Part shown: one piece after another, positions 7,715-16,475 of the stretch | How positions within the stretch are numbered: position 1 is the first letter of the stretch | How the letters are laid out: the number at the start of each line of letters is the position of its first letter | Source: CAZADH01 sp964483805 | Lineage (GTDB): Bacteria > Muiribacteriota > Ozemobacteria > Ozemobacterales > Ozemobacteraceae | Direction: 5' to 3' | Assembly (NCBI GenBank): GCA_964483805.1 | Contig: CAZADH010000011.1 | Coordinates: 1 to 52,629, forward strand | Length of the DNA stretch: 52,629 nucleotides | Position numbers and translations under genes: made by a program | The notes under the pieces: model-generated | The model's input: the letters and a program-made list of their open reading frames with translations, nothing else | What the model was told of the DNA's origin: nothing | Database searches by the model: none

Positions 7715-10700
7715 ATGAGCACCACGACGCGCCCGAAGAAGACCATTGAAAACCTGATGATCGAGCTCGGTCTGCTCGACGCCGCCCAACTCGAAAAGGC
7801 GAAGAACATCCAGGCCCAGACCCTCGAACGACTCGAGGATATCCTGTTGCGCATGGGTTTTCTCTCTGAAAACCAGGTGCTCGAAGTGTGGGCGCAGTTT
7901 CTCGACATCGATGTCATCGACCTGACCAACATCAAGATCGATGCCAAGCTGATCTCGATCATTCCCGAGTATCAGGCCAAGCAATACAAAGTAATTCCAC
8001 TCAAGAAAGACGGTAACAAGCTGACCATCGTCATGGCCGACCCGTTCGACATCATGGCCACCGACATGATCGGCTTCCTGACCCAGTGCAAGCTCGAACT
8101 GATGATCGCCCCGCGCGCCCAGATCGAGGACGCGATCAAGCAGTTTTATTCATGGGACGGCTTTTCAGTGTCTGGCGAAGAGACGATCACCGGCGAAGAT
8201 GGTGAAGACGCCGTGCGGCGTACTTCCGAAGAAGGCCCGGTGGTCCAGTTCCTCAACGCCGTGTTCAAGCAGGCCATCCAGAAGCGCGCCTCCGATATTC
8301 ACGTCGAGCCGCGCGAAGATATCCTGCTGATCAGGTTCCGCATCGACGGCCTCCTGCACGACATGATGACCGGCCCCAAGAGCCTGCTTCTGCCGTTGAT
8401 CTCGCGCGTCAAGATTCTCGCGCACCTCGACATCGCCGAGAAACGCCTGCCGCAAGACGGCCGCCTCAAGGTGCGCATGGAAGGCCACGACATCGACTTC
8501 CGCGTCAGCACGGTGCCCAGCCTGCTCGGCGAAAAGGCCGTGCTGCGCCTGCTGGCCCGCGATTCGGCGTACAACCTCGACGATCTCGGCTTCCTGCCCG
8601 ACGATCTCGAGCGCGTGAAAACCCAGCTCGATGAACCCTACGGCATGGCCCTCGTCACCGGGCCGACCGGCGCCGGCAAGACGACGACGCTGTTCGGCAT
8701 GCTGCGCTATTTCACAAACTCGCAGATCAACATCTTCACGATCGAAAACCCGATCGAGTACCGCATCGACGGCATCACCCAGGTGCAGACCAATGAGAAG
8801 ATCGGCCTCGATTTCGCCATGGGTCTGCGCGCCGCCCTGCGACAAGATCCCGACGTCGTGCTCGTCGGCGAGGTCCGCGACCTCGAAACGGCCGAGATCG
8901 CTTTCCGCGCCAGTTTGACCGGCCACAAGGTGCTCTCGACGCTGCACACCAACAACGCGCCGGCGACCATCAACCGCCTCATCAACATGGGCGTGCCCCC
9001 CTACCTGGTCGCGGCCGCGGTGAAACTGGTCATCGCGCAGAAACTGCTGCACCGCATCTGTCCGCACTGCCGCGCCGAATACCGGCCCTCGCAGAAGACC
9101 ATTCAGCGCTTGAAACTGGCCCCGTCACGGGTCGCCGCGACGACCTTCTACCACGGCGTCGGTTGCAAGGAGTGCAACCAGACCGGCGCCTACGGCCGGC
9201 TCGGGGTCTACGAATCGATGGCCATCAGTGACCAGTTGCGCGATATCATCATGGAAGGCGGCACCGAGCAGGTCGTCCGCCGCGTCGCCCGGCTCAACGG
9301 CATGAAGACGATGCGCGAAATCGCCATCCAACGCGCCTTTGAGGGCATGACCACCCTCGAAGAGGTGCTCGTGGTTACCAGCAGCGACGAAGACTCGACC
9401 AGTTCGGGATTGGCGGCCACCCGCCGCGCCGTTCCCCAGGTCATCCCCTCCGTCGTGGTCGCCTCGAACTTCGCCGCACCCGCCGCCCCTGGCGGGGTTC
9501 CCGTCATGGGTCCGATGGGACCGGTCGCATTGCCAGGGGCTCCCACGGCGATGGTCGCGACGGCACCCGCTCCGTCGCTCGCCTCGGTGCAGGGCATCGA
9601 TCCCGACGATCCCGTTTTCAAATCGGTGTTGGCCAAGTTGTCCGATGAGTTCCTGTTCTTCACCGACGACCAGCTCGCCGAGAAGTTTCAGATCAACCCG
9701 GTGCAGGTGCGCGAGTGCCTGACCCTGCTCGGTCTCGAGCGCAATCGCGAAGCGTTCCTGCAACGTTTCGGCCGGCCTCCCGAGAGCATGAGCGACGACG
9801 AAGCCGCCGAACTGGTGCGCACCGTCGAGGAAAAGCGCGGTCGCGTGCCGTCGCTGGTTTTCGCCCACGATGGATCGGCAAAGCTGTTTGCGCGCGTCAT
9901 GACCGAGGCCGCGCTGCGTCATCTGTCTGAACGCGTGCAAGACCTCGACCTGCTGCCGCTCGATTTCACCGACGCCTTCTGCCGCGAGAACGGTCTCGAA
10001 GACGCACTCGCCTGGGCCGGCGGCAATCGGCACCAACTCGTGGACCTGGCGATGCCCGGCCGGTACAAACCCTGGCAGTTCGACACCGCCGGCACGTGGT
10101 TCACCACCGGCGACCTCGTCGCCAAAACGCGCGAGGCGGTGCAGTGGTTCATGGAACGGCAGGGCATCAGCCCCGAGGAACTCCCCGGGCGCATGACCAC
10201 CGAGAACCTTCATGCCGCGGGGTTGCAGCATCTGCTGGTGCAATACAACAAATCACCGTTTGCCATCGCCGAAGCGGTCTTTCCCGGCCAGTATCATGCC
10301 TGGGAGTTCCCCGAAGATGAAGAGCGCTTGTGGTTCCGCGAAGACCGCCACGAGATCGCCGGCTCGGCGACCCGCTGGCTCATCGAGACCAAACTGGCGA
10401 TTCCGGTCGAAGAGGTGCCGCGACGCATCGGTCTGCGCGATTTCCACCAGCACGGTTTGAGCAAGCTGCTCGACCTGTTCAACCAGAATCTGCACAACGT
10501 ATTGACGAACGCCTACCCCAACCGCTTCCAACCCTGGGAATACGCCGAACAGTCGGATATCTGGCGGGGCGCCGAAGCATTGCAGACGGCGGCGGGCGCC
10601 ACCGACTGGCTCGTCCACGACCGCCTCGGCTGGGAACCGGAAAAGGCCGTAGGCCAGTTGACACGCCGTCATTTCGTCAACAACGGCCTGGGCACGATGC

Positions 10701-11257
10701 TGGGCGCCCTGTTCAACCACTCGCCGTTCCTGGCCATGGAAAACACCTGGGAACCCCTGAAGACCTACGAACCGTTCCAGAAGGTGTTGTTGCAGTTCTC
10801 GCAAGACTGGCGCGACATCGCCACCCGCTGGACCTCGCTCGCCGAGAAGATCGCCGTCAATCTCTACGGCAAGGTGCGCTTCAAGGTCGCGCTGCCGAAT
10901 CTCAAAATCGCCCCGATCGTGCCCGAAACCGAGCGCATCTATTACAACAATGCCAACCAGATCGAATACGTGCCGCAGATCATCGCCGGCAAGATGAGCG
11001 CCTACGACGATTTCGCCGAGATCCTGCAGTGGGTGCCGTTCTGCGACCAGGTCGTGTTCTGGGTTCTCGCCGACGACCGCGCCAGCGGCTACGTGCCGCC
11101 GTCGCACCCGAAGGTGCGCCTCATCTTCGGCGATGCGCTGGCCTCGTCACTGCGCAGCAAGAACATGGTCGATCTCGCCGAGAAACTGGCGCAACTCAAG
11201 AGCCAGCTCGACCGCCTGATGGACCGCAAAGCGCCGGCACCGGAGAAATCGGCGTAG
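7715..11257 (+). CDS. GspE/PilB secretion ATPase with DUF4046-like repeat extension
   Basis: 1180-residue protein. Residues about 5-150 form an MshEN/GspE N-terminal domain. The ATPase spans about 165-560: Walker A GPTGAGKTT (316-324), Walker B region LVGEVRD, an HTNNA segment, and a zinc site CPHC plus CKEC (near 448 and 485). Such ATPases drive type IV pilus or type II secretion pseudopilus assembly at the inner membrane. After a Pro/Ala linker (about 575-625) come a helical region and four repeats of about 77 residues carrying PWQF, AWEF, PWEY and YEPF near residues 786, 862, 939 and 1017. These look like the repeats of DUF4046-type proteins known mainly from Bacillus. The last 140 residues are unassigned. 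A normal PilB ends near 570. Start ATG 7715 has GGAG upstream. No other pilus genes are nearby. Confidence 0.9.
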   Translation: MSTTTRPKKTIENLMIELGLLDAAQLEKAKNIQAQTLERLEDILLRMGFLSENQVLEVWAQFLDIDVIDLTNIKIDAKLISIIPEYQAKQYKVIPLKKDGNKLTIVMADPFDIMATDMIGFLTQCKLELMIAPRAQIEDAIKQFYSWDGFSVSGEETITGEDGEDAVRRTSEEGPVVQFLNAVFKQAIQKRASDIHVEPREDILLIRFRIDGLLHDMMTGPKSLLLPLISRVKILAHLDIAEKRLPQDGRLKVRMEGHDIDFRVSTVPSLLGEKAVLRLLARDSAYNLDDLGFLPDDLERVKTQLDEPYGMALVTGPTGAGKTTTLFGMLRYFTNSQINIFTIENPIEYRIDGITQVQTNEKIGLDFAMGLRAALRQDPDVVLVGEVRDLETAEIAFRASLTGHKVLSTLHTNNAPATINRLINMGVPPYLVAAAVKLVIAQKLLHRICPHCRAEYRPSQKTIQRLKLAPSRVAATTFYHGVGCKECNQTGAYGRLGVYESMAISDQLRDIIMEGGTEQVVRRVARLNGMKTMREIAIQRAFEGMTTLEEVLVVTSSDEDSTSSGLAATRRAVPQVIPSVVVASNFAAPAAPGGVPVMGPMGPVALPGAPTAMVATAPAPSLASVQGIDPDDPVFKSVLAKLSDEFLFFTDDQLAEKFQINPVQVRECLTLLGLERNREAFLQRFGRPPESMSDDEAAELVRTVEEKRGRVPSLVFAHDGSAKLFARVMTEAALRHLSERVQDLDLLPLDFTDAFCRENGLEDALAWAGGNRHQLVDLAMPGRYKPWQFDTAGTWFTTGDLVAKTREAVQWFMERQGISPEELPGRMTTENLHAAGLQHLLVQYNKSPFAIAEAVFPGQYHAWEFPEDEERLWFREDRHEIAGSATRWLIETKLAIPVEEVPRRIGLRDFHQHGLSKLLDLFNQNLHNVLTNAYPNRFQPWEYAEQSDIWRGAEALQTAAGATDWLVHDRLGWEPEKAVGQLTRRHFVNNGLGTMLGALFNHSPFLAMENTWEPLKTYEPFQKVLLQFSQDWRDIATRWTSLAEKIAVNLYGKVRFKVALPNLKIAPIVPETERIYYNNANQIEYVPQIIAGKMSAYDDFAEILQWVPFCDQVVFWVLADDRASGYVPPSHPKVRLIFGDALASSLRSKNMVDLAEKLAQLKSQLDRLMDRKAPAPEKSA

Positions 11258-11453
11258 CGGCTGCGACAGTATCAGGGTCATCAGCCTGATGGCCTGAATC
11301 GGCCGTCGGAGACACGTGTACGTGATCGCCTGATTCGCTGCGGCAACACCAGGGTTGCGATGGGCCGCGTCCATTTGTGCCCCACGCCACCCCGGGTATA
11401 TCATGCCCACGAAACCCCGCATTCTCGATTCATCCCAAACCCGGAGGACACCC

Positions 11454-12569
11454 ATGCTCGTCGAGAAACACCCGTTTTCGCTGGCAAAATACCGCTTCGG
11501 CATCTCGGGTCGCGAGTTGCCGGTCACCATCGGCTACGAGACCTACGGCAAGCTCAACAGCGCCAAAGACAACGCGATCTTGCTGTGCCACTATTTCACC
11601 GGCCAGAGTCATGCCGCCGGCAAATACACCGCTGAAGACCCGGTCCCCGGTTGGTGGGACGCCATCGTCGGCCCCGGCAAGGCCATCGACACCGACAAAT
11701 ACTACGTTATCTGCAGCGACGTCATCGGCAACATCAATGCCAACAACCCGCGCGTCATCACCACCGGGCCGGCCACCAAGAATCCCCAGACCGGCCGCGA
11801 ATACGCCTGTGACTTTCCCATATTTACAATCGATGACATGGTGCGCGTGCAGCACGAACTGGTGAAAAGCCTCGGGATCAAGCGACTCGCCGCGGTCATC
11901 GGCCCATCGATGGGCGGTCTGCAGGCGTTCATGTGGAACAAGCTCTATCCCGACATGGTCGGCAGCGTCGTCGCCATGGGCGCCACCCCGATGATCCGGC
12001 CGTGGGGCATCATGGTGCCCAACCAGCTCGGCATCGACATCATCCGCCTCGATCCCAACTGGCGCGGCGGCAATTACTATGGCCACACGCCTCCGAACGC
12101 CGGCCTGCTCAACGCGTTCAAGATTCTGCTGGTGGCGACCCGCACCGATGCCTGGGCCGACAAGCTGTGCGGCCGCAAGGTGGCCGACCCGACCGGCGAG
12201 AAGATTCCGTTGCCGGCCACCAGCTTCGACGGCCGCTACCAGATCGAGCTCGAGGTCGAAGGCACCGTCTTGCAGCGCATGCAGTTCTTCGACGCCAACT
12301 CCTATATGTATATTGCCAAGGCCAACGCGCTCTACGATCTGGCCGAGCCGGGAGAAGATCAAGAAACCGCGTGGCGCCGCCTGAACGCGCGCACGCTGAT
12401 GATCATCGACGACTCCGACCTGATGTTCACGCGCGCACAGGCCGAACTGATGAAGAAGCACATGCCCAAGGCCGAGACCTTCTACTACGACAGCGGCAAC
12501 GGCCATCTGTCGGTCATCTTCGACACTCACCACTTTGCCGACCGATTGAGCGCTTTCTTGCGCGGCTGA
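11454..12569 (+). CDS. MetX-like alpha/beta hydrolase (homoserine O-acyltransferase family)
   Basis: 371-residue protein of the homoserine O-acetyltransferase family: HYFTGQSHAAGKY (oxyanion region), GWWDAIVGPGKAIDTDKYYVICSD, and the nucleophile elbow GPSMGG with Ser152; an Asp near DDSDLMF and a His in NGHLS complete the triad. Genuine MetX enzymes acylate homoserine for methionine synthesis. Here the segment after CSD (NINANNPRVITTGPATKNP) departs from the usual substrate-binding loop and GGSMGG has become GPSMGG, so the acyl acceptor may differ. GGAGG precedes ATG 11454. The gene stands alone, closed by a strong terminator. An aspartokinase for the same pathway lies 22 kb away. Confidence 0.8.
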   Translation: MLVEKHPFSLAKYRFGISGRELPVTIGYETYGKLNSAKDNAILLCHYFTGQSHAAGKYTAEDPVPGWWDAIVGPGKAIDTDKYYVICSDVIGNINANNPRVITTGPATKNPQTGREYACDFPIFTIDDMVRVQHELVKSLGIKRLAAVIGPSMGGLQAFMWNKLYPDMVGSVVAMGATPMIRPWGIMVPNQLGIDIIRLDPNWRGGNYYGHTPPNAGLLNAFKILLVATRTDAWADKLCGRKVADPTGEKIPLPATSFDGRYQIELEVEGTVLQRMQFFDANSYMYIAKANALYDLAEPGEDQETAWRRLNARTLMIIDDSDLMFTRAQAELMKKHMPKAETFYYDSGNGHLSVIFDTHHFADRLSAFLRG

Positions 12570-12627
12570 TCGCACCAGCTCACCGTTTTCACCCCGCCGG
12601 CCCTCCTCCGATCTCGGTCCGGCGGCG

Positions 12628-12676
12628 CACCGGCCCCCGATACTGCATCGCGCAGGACCAGGGGCCGGTGTTTTTG
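12628..12676 (+). terminator. Rho-independent terminator of the MetX-like gene
   Basis: Perfect 10-bp stem CACCGGCCCC / GGGGCCGGTG (12628-12637 with 12661-12670) followed by TTTTTG. It lies 59 bases after the stop codon of the MetX-like gene. Confidence 0.85.
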
Positions 12677-12760
12677 TGGCCCGCCGAAAAACGGGCGAAC
12701 CACACCCTCGGGTCGTTTGCGTCGCCAACCATGTCGATGCAAGACCGGCGGGTCGGCAAT

Positions 12761-13627
12761 TCAGCTCATCGGGCCAATCACGACCTCGTTGTATTGACAG
12801 CATGTTACAAATCCCAATCGTTCGTAACACCCGATCGCTCCGGCGTTCTCGACCGCCACGTTGAGGCCGACGTGGTCGGCCACGGCCGCGAGATTCCGAC
12901 ACAGTTCAGACACCACGGCTGCCGCCAATCCCCGGCCCCGCTGCGTTGGATGCGTGGTCACGTTGCCAATCGCAGCCACGCGCAACGACGCCGAAACAAC
13001 ATGCACCCCCGCCATCGTCACCAGTGCCCCTCCGCTCTCCGCGCGAACACCGTAGTACTGGCCGGTCGCAAGCATCGCCGGGTCGAACCAATTGCCCGGG
13101 TAACTCTCGGCCAGGAGCCGTTCGATCGCCGGCAGATCATCGGCCCCCAAGCGCACGATCGACTCGCCGGCCCGCAGATCACCTCGCGCCGGGCACAACC
13201 TGCGCAGCATCATCCGCTGGTGCAGGCCGTTGTCCTCGCAAACGACACCGCATTCACGAAGCCGCTCGACCATGCCGACGCTCAGGTGGGCGTAGTATTG
13301 CTCGGGCCGGCGTCGCAGAACCTCGATGCACAGCCGCCGCATGAGCGCATCATCGCCCGCCGAGAACGCCAGGATCGTCGGCAGTGAGTTGCCGCGGTAA
13401 AGCAACACCAGTTCGCGCAACGCATCCGGATCGGATCCCCCGACCACGGAACCACTCTCGGCCCTGTTGTCGGCATTGACGAATGCACCAAACCAGGTGG
13501 TGCGCGGCCAGAAGAAGTCGTCGAGATCGCCCAGGGCGTACAGGTGCCGGCCCGGATCGCGCCGCAGAAAGCGCTCGATCTGCGCCCGATCGGTCACCGG
13601 GCGAAACAAAACGGGGTCGTTCATCAT
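12761..13627 (-). CDS. GNAT-family N-acetyltransferase
   Basis: About 288 residues. The C-terminal half carries the acetyl-CoA binding motif A of GNAT enzymes, QRGRGLAA in the context TTHPTQRGRGLAAAVV, and the C-terminal FGF-like GCYERLGFV. The N-terminal half (RPVTDRAQIERFLRRDPGRHLYALGDLDD) matches the extra domain seen in two-domain GNAT proteins of the FR47/DUF4081 kind. Substrate unknown. Start chosen at ATG 13627; GTG at 13636 is an alternative. The start overlaps the stop of the small upstream gene as ATGA, indicating coupled translation. It converges on the MetX-like gene. Confidence 0.8.
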   Translation of the reverse strand: MMNDPVLFRPVTDRAQIERFLRRDPGRHLYALGDLDDFFWPRTTWFGAFVNADNRAESGSVVGGSDPDALRELVLLYRGNSLPTILAFSAGDDALMRRLCIEVLRRRPEQYYAHLSVGMVERLRECGVVCEDNGLHQRMMLRRLCPARGDLRAGESIVRLGADDLPAIERLLAESYPGNWFDPAMLATGQYYGVRAESGGALVTMAGVHVVSASLRVAAIGNVTTHPTQRGRGLAAAVVSELCRNLAAVADHVGLNVAVENAGAIGCYERLGFVTCCQYNEVVIGPMS

Positions 13628-13920
13628 CGTCGGCACATCCCATTCACGCGAAATTTCTGCCGCCCTTCAACGACGGGTCGTTTGCCCTGCCCCATTACGC
13701 CCATCGGGGAAGCGGCATCGTCCGGGTGCCACCCCGAAACGCCGCCTGCTCGGGCCGAGACGCGCCATCCCTGGCGCAGGCCCGATCCGGGGCTCCTGCC
13801 CACGTCCGTGGCGGCAGTCGTGAGCGGGCGGCCCCGTTGCTCTGCGCACAACCAGCGCGACGACTGCTCACTGAAACCTGCATCTCGTAAGCGTTTGCGC
13901 AGCATCGCCGGCGACAGCAT
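13624..13920 (-). CDS. Possible small protein coupled to the GNAT gene
   Basis: 98-residue reading frame starting ATG at 13920. Its first 35 residues (MLRKRLRDAGFSEQSSRW) look like a helical, arginine-rich domain; the rest is low in structure. I know no family for it. The main support is that its TGA stop overlaps the GNAT start ATG as ATGA, the arrangement of translationally coupled genes, and that the upstream stretch has a -10-like TATGCT. No clear ribosome-binding site precedes the ATG, so the frame could also be fortuitous or just a leader. Confidence 0.35.
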   Translation of the reverse strand: MLSPAMLRKRLRDAGFSEQSSRWLCAEQRGRPLTTAATDVGRSPGSGLRQGWRVSARAGGVSGWHPDDAASPMGVMGQGKRPVVEGRQKFRVNGMCRR

Positions 13921-14024
13921 AACATTTTCTCACGACCCGGCTAAGACCTCGGGCGCAACGTGCCGATAGCTATCGCAGAGAAAACGCAAAGAACCTTACC
14001 CAGGTTCTCAGGAGGCAAGACCCC

Positions 14025-14585
14025 ATGAACGTACTGCGCGCCCGCCCATCGATGCAACCGACCCTGCCCATGCCGAGCACGACGCCCCAGCCGTTGCAGG
14101 CCAACCCGGGCAGTTACGCCCCGCAATCCCGGGGTCGCCCCGGCTTCTCGGCGATCAACAACCGCGAATTGTCGCGCGACTTCTGGAACATGGCCCAGAA
14201 GATGCCGCGCCAGAAGATGCTCGATATGGTCGGCGATGTCACCCTCAAACAGGCGCTCGATGGCGGCCTCAACTCGCACAATCGCGTGTTTCTCGAATCA
14301 TTTCGCGATCACTTGACCCATCAGGAACTCCAGCAACTGAGCAACCAGTTGCGCAGCGATCCGCGTCTGCGCCAGCGTTTGCCCCTCAACGAGCGCCGCC
14401 AACTGTTGCAGGAACTGCAGCGCATCTGGAAGAGCCCGTCGCAACGCGAGGCCCAGGACCCGAACGCCGCCACCAACCAGTTCTTTTTCCGCGAAGCCCG
14501 CACGGGCAACGCCAACCCTGTTCCCCTCTCGCCGGCCCAGATCGACCTGCTGGTGATGCCCGTCGCCGGCTCGTCTCTGTCATAA
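14025..14585 (+). CDS. Hypothetical Gln/Pro-rich helical protein
   Basis: 186 residues, no signal peptide or membrane segment. Residues 1-45 are proline- and glutamine-rich and probably disordered; residues 46-145 are predicted helical and very rich in Gln, Leu and Arg (SNQLRSDPRLRQRLPLNERRQLLQELQRIW). The ending (LSPAQIDLLVMPVAG) is short and hydrophobic. AGGAGG sits eleven bases upstream of ATG. I do not recognise the family. It is transcribed alone and followed directly by a terminator. Confidence 0.7.
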   Translation: MNVLRARPSMQPTLPMPSTTPQPLQANPGSYAPQSRGRPGFSAINNRELSRDFWNMAQKMPRQKMLDMVGDVTLKQALDGGLNSHNRVFLESFRDHLTHQELQQLSNQLRSDPRLRQRLPLNERRQLLQELQRIWKSPSQREAQDPNAATNQFFFREARTGNANPVPLSPAQIDLLVMPVAGSSLS

Positions 14586-14622
14586 CGTTTTCCAAGCGGA
14601 CGTCTTTCTCCTCTCCTCCCGC

Positions 14623-14661
14623 ACCCCGGCCCGACAGAACTCGGGGCGGGGTTTTGTTTTA
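14623..14661 (+). terminator. Rho-independent terminator
   Basis: Near-perfect 12-bp stem ACCCCGGCCCGA / TCGGGGCGGGGT (one mismatch, loop CAGAAC) followed by TTTGTTTT, about 40 bases after the stop of the helical protein gene. Confidence 0.8.
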
Positions 14662-14667
14662 AAGTTA

Positions 14668-14696
14668 TTGACCTCGTGAAATTCTTGCAATACGAT
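14668..14696 (+). promoter_or_regulatory. Sigma-70-type promoter for the RHH gene
   Basis: TTGACC (14668-14673), 17-base spacer, TACGAT (14691-14696); predicted start about 14703, about 58 bases before the downstream ATG. The spacer holds one copy of the recurring CAATAC word, which overlaps the -10. Confidence 0.6.
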
Positions 14697-14760
14697 ATGA
14701 ATATTCAGTATGCCCGACCAGGGCCCTGAGTAAATCCAAACCCAAAAACAGGAGCATCCG

Positions 14761-15018
14761 ATGAAGAAGAAACCCGCCGCCAAAGCCAAGAAGGTCGTTG
14801 CCAAGAAAGCCGCTGCCCCCAAGAAAGTCGTCGCCAAGAAATTGGGCGGAGACAAAGGCGTCCGCAAGCCGATCACCATCCGCTTGTCGACCGAAGTCGT
14901 CGAGTATTTCAAGGCCCTCAGCGCCAAGATCGACATTCCTTATCAGCGCCTGATCAACCTCTACCTGCAAGATTGTGCCGAGAAGAAGCGCAAGCTGGCG
15001 ATGGACTGGGGCAAGTAA
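14761..15018 (+). CDS. Ribbon-helix-helix protein with histone H1-like Lys/Ala tail
   Basis: 85 residues in two parts. Residues 1-34 are Lys/Ala/Pro-rich with AKK-type repeats (KKKPAAKAKKVVAKKAAA), like the DNA-condensing tails of bacterial histone H1-like proteins. Residues 35-85 (KPITIRLSTEVVEYFKALSAKIDIPYQRLINLYL) match the BrnA/CopG-type ribbon-helix-helix fold: a beta strand, then two helices with a IPYQRLIN turn. BrnA-like domains are usually antitoxins with a BrnT toxin gene just upstream; none is present, so this is an orphan. AGGAG precedes the ATG and it has its own promoter and terminator. Likely a DNA-binding or nucleoid protein. Confidence 0.75.
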   Translation: MKKKPAAKAKKVVAKKAAAPKKVVAKKLGGDKGVRKPITIRLSTEVVEYFKALSAKIDIPYQRLINLYLQDCAEKKRKLAMDWGK

Positions 15019-15036
15019 CCCTTACCCGGTCGTCAC

Positions 15037-15068
15037 ACGGCCCCGCGGCAGTCAATGCCCGGGGCCGT
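15037..15068 (+). terminator. Hairpin terminator after the RHH gene
   Basis: Perfect 9-bp stem ACGGCCCCG / CGGGGCCGT (15037-15045 with 15060-15068), 18 bases after the stop. Only a weak T-rich tail (TCTCATT) follows, so efficiency is uncertain. Confidence 0.5.
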
Positions 15069-15073
15069 TCTCA

Positions 15074-15131
15074 TTGGCGATGTGGCATGCGGTGACGCGA
15101 CGTTGGCGATGTGGCATGGGGTGACGCGACG
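15074..15131. repeat. 29-bp tandem duplication
   Basis: Two head-to-tail copies of a 29-base unit beginning TTGGCGATGTGGCATG (15074-15102 and 15103-15131) that differ at one base (C versus G). It lies between the RHH terminator and the M23 peptidase gene, in what would be the peptidase leader. Confidence 0.9.
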
Positions 15132-15222
15132 TCTGCTGACCCGGCGTTTGCCCACATTGCGGGTTCTTGTTAGCATTGACACCGGCAACGCAACGTTTCA
15201 CTTTCGCATGCATGAGGTTGAT

Positions 15223-16470
15223 ATGGCGATTCGCAACTCTCGGTCGGTCGGTGTCGGTGGCTGGCGCGTCGTCGGGGTCTCTCTGCTTCTCGCTCTGTTC
15301 TGCGCGAACGCAGTGCTGTTGGCGAAAGCGACGCCGACAGCAAAAAAACGGCAGGTCGGCGCAAAGACCGCCGCGGCAAAGAGCTCGGCAAGCGACGCAA
15401 ACGATCCCGAACTGGTGTATGTGCCGGCCAATCTAGCGCTGCCGCGCCCCCGCCCGCCGGCGCCCCCGCAACAGCAAACCAAAGAAATCGACGACGCCAC
15501 CGATCGGGCCATTGCCGCGCACCCGCTCATCAAGAACCTATTGGGCAAGAACGCCATCCCCGAAATCACCCGCCTCGACCAACTGCTCGATCTCAACGAC
15601 AAGAAAGGTCTGCTCAACACCAAGACCCTGCAGCAGTTCGAACGATTGCTCAAGGTCAAGGCCGACGACGATCTGCTCCGCGCCCTCGAGACGGTCCTGA
15701 CCGACAAGGGGTCGCAGCGGGTATTGCGCGACCTGCAACAAGCCGGACAGCACTATCGCCAACTGGTGCGTATTGCTGAAAGCAATAAAGACACCGCCAA
15801 GATCGGACGCTACTCGTTCTTGCTCGGCCTCGCGCAGGAACAGTATGCCAATGGCCTGGCGGCTCCCGAGAAGAAAAAGGCAGCAAAGAAACAGTCAGTG
15901 CAGGCGTACAAGACCGCGCTCAAAAGCCTGAAGAAGGCACCCGATGAAGCGGCCACCGGGATCACCGCCGACGATGCGTTGCTCAAGATCTATTCGTTGT
16001 CGCAGGATTTTGGCGGCATCATACCGCTGATCGCACCCCCAGGTCAGCAGGTCCGCATGACCGACGACGTTGGTTTCCGCATGCATCCCATCAAGAAGCG
16101 CCGGATCCTCCACAAAGGGATCGACCTGGCCGATCCGCGCTGCCTGGGCTGGACCGTCGAGGCACTCGGCGCCGGTCGTGTCGTGCACAGCGGTTGGGAG
16201 AACGGGTACGGCTACTCGGTGATCATTGCCCACGAAAGCGAGGGACGCAAGGTGTTCACGCGGTACGCGCACCTCAAGAAGGCCGACCGCGTGCCGCAGG
16301 GAACGGTGGTCGCCAAAGGCATGCCCATCGGCCACTGCAACAACACCGGGGGCTCGACGGGCTCGCACCTTCACTTCGAACTGCGGGCCAACGATGCCTA
16401 TGGCCCCGTTCTCGATCCCAAGACCTTCGTGGCAACGGCGACACTCGCCATGCCAAAGAATACAAAGTAA
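15223..16470 (+). CDS. M23-family (LytM) peptidoglycan endopeptidase or scaffold
   Basis: 415 residues. Signal peptide or anchor at about 14-34 (WRVVGVSLLLALFCANAVLLA), a Lys/Ala-rich linker, then a helical middle region (about 100-275), and a C-terminal M23 domain (about 285-405) with the zinc motifs HKGIDLA (HxxxD) and HLHFEL (HxH). M23 enzymes cut peptide cross-links in peptidoglycan. Both zinc motifs are intact, so activity is likely. ATG 15223 with GAGG upstream; the frame runs further 5' without a better start. The next gene begins five bases later, so the two are probably one operon. Confidence 0.85.
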   Translation: MAIRNSRSVGVGGWRVVGVSLLLALFCANAVLLAKATPTAKKRQVGAKTAAAKSSASDANDPELVYVPANLALPRPRPPAPPQQQTKEIDDATDRAIAAHPLIKNLLGKNAIPEITRLDQLLDLNDKKGLLNTKTLQQFERLLKVKADDDLLRALETVLTDKGSQRVLRDLQQAGQHYRQLVRIAESNKDTAKIGRYSFLLGLAQEQYANGLAAPEKKKAAKKQSVQAYKTALKSLKKAPDEAATGITADDALLKIYSLSQDFGGIIPLIAPPGQQVRMTDDVGFRMHPIKKRRILHKGIDLADPRCLGWTVEALGAGRVVHSGWENGYGYSVIIAHESEGRKVFTRYAHLKKADRVPQGTVVAKGMPIGHCNNTGGSTGSHLHFELRANDAYGPVLDPKTFVATATLAMPKNTK

Positions 16471-16475
16471 GTCAT

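Noticed and set aside
11258..11453. Riboswitch (SAM or T-box) ahead of the MetX-like gene
   Set aside because: Only short stems such as CATCAG-CCTGATG are seen; no SAM or T-box core motif is present.
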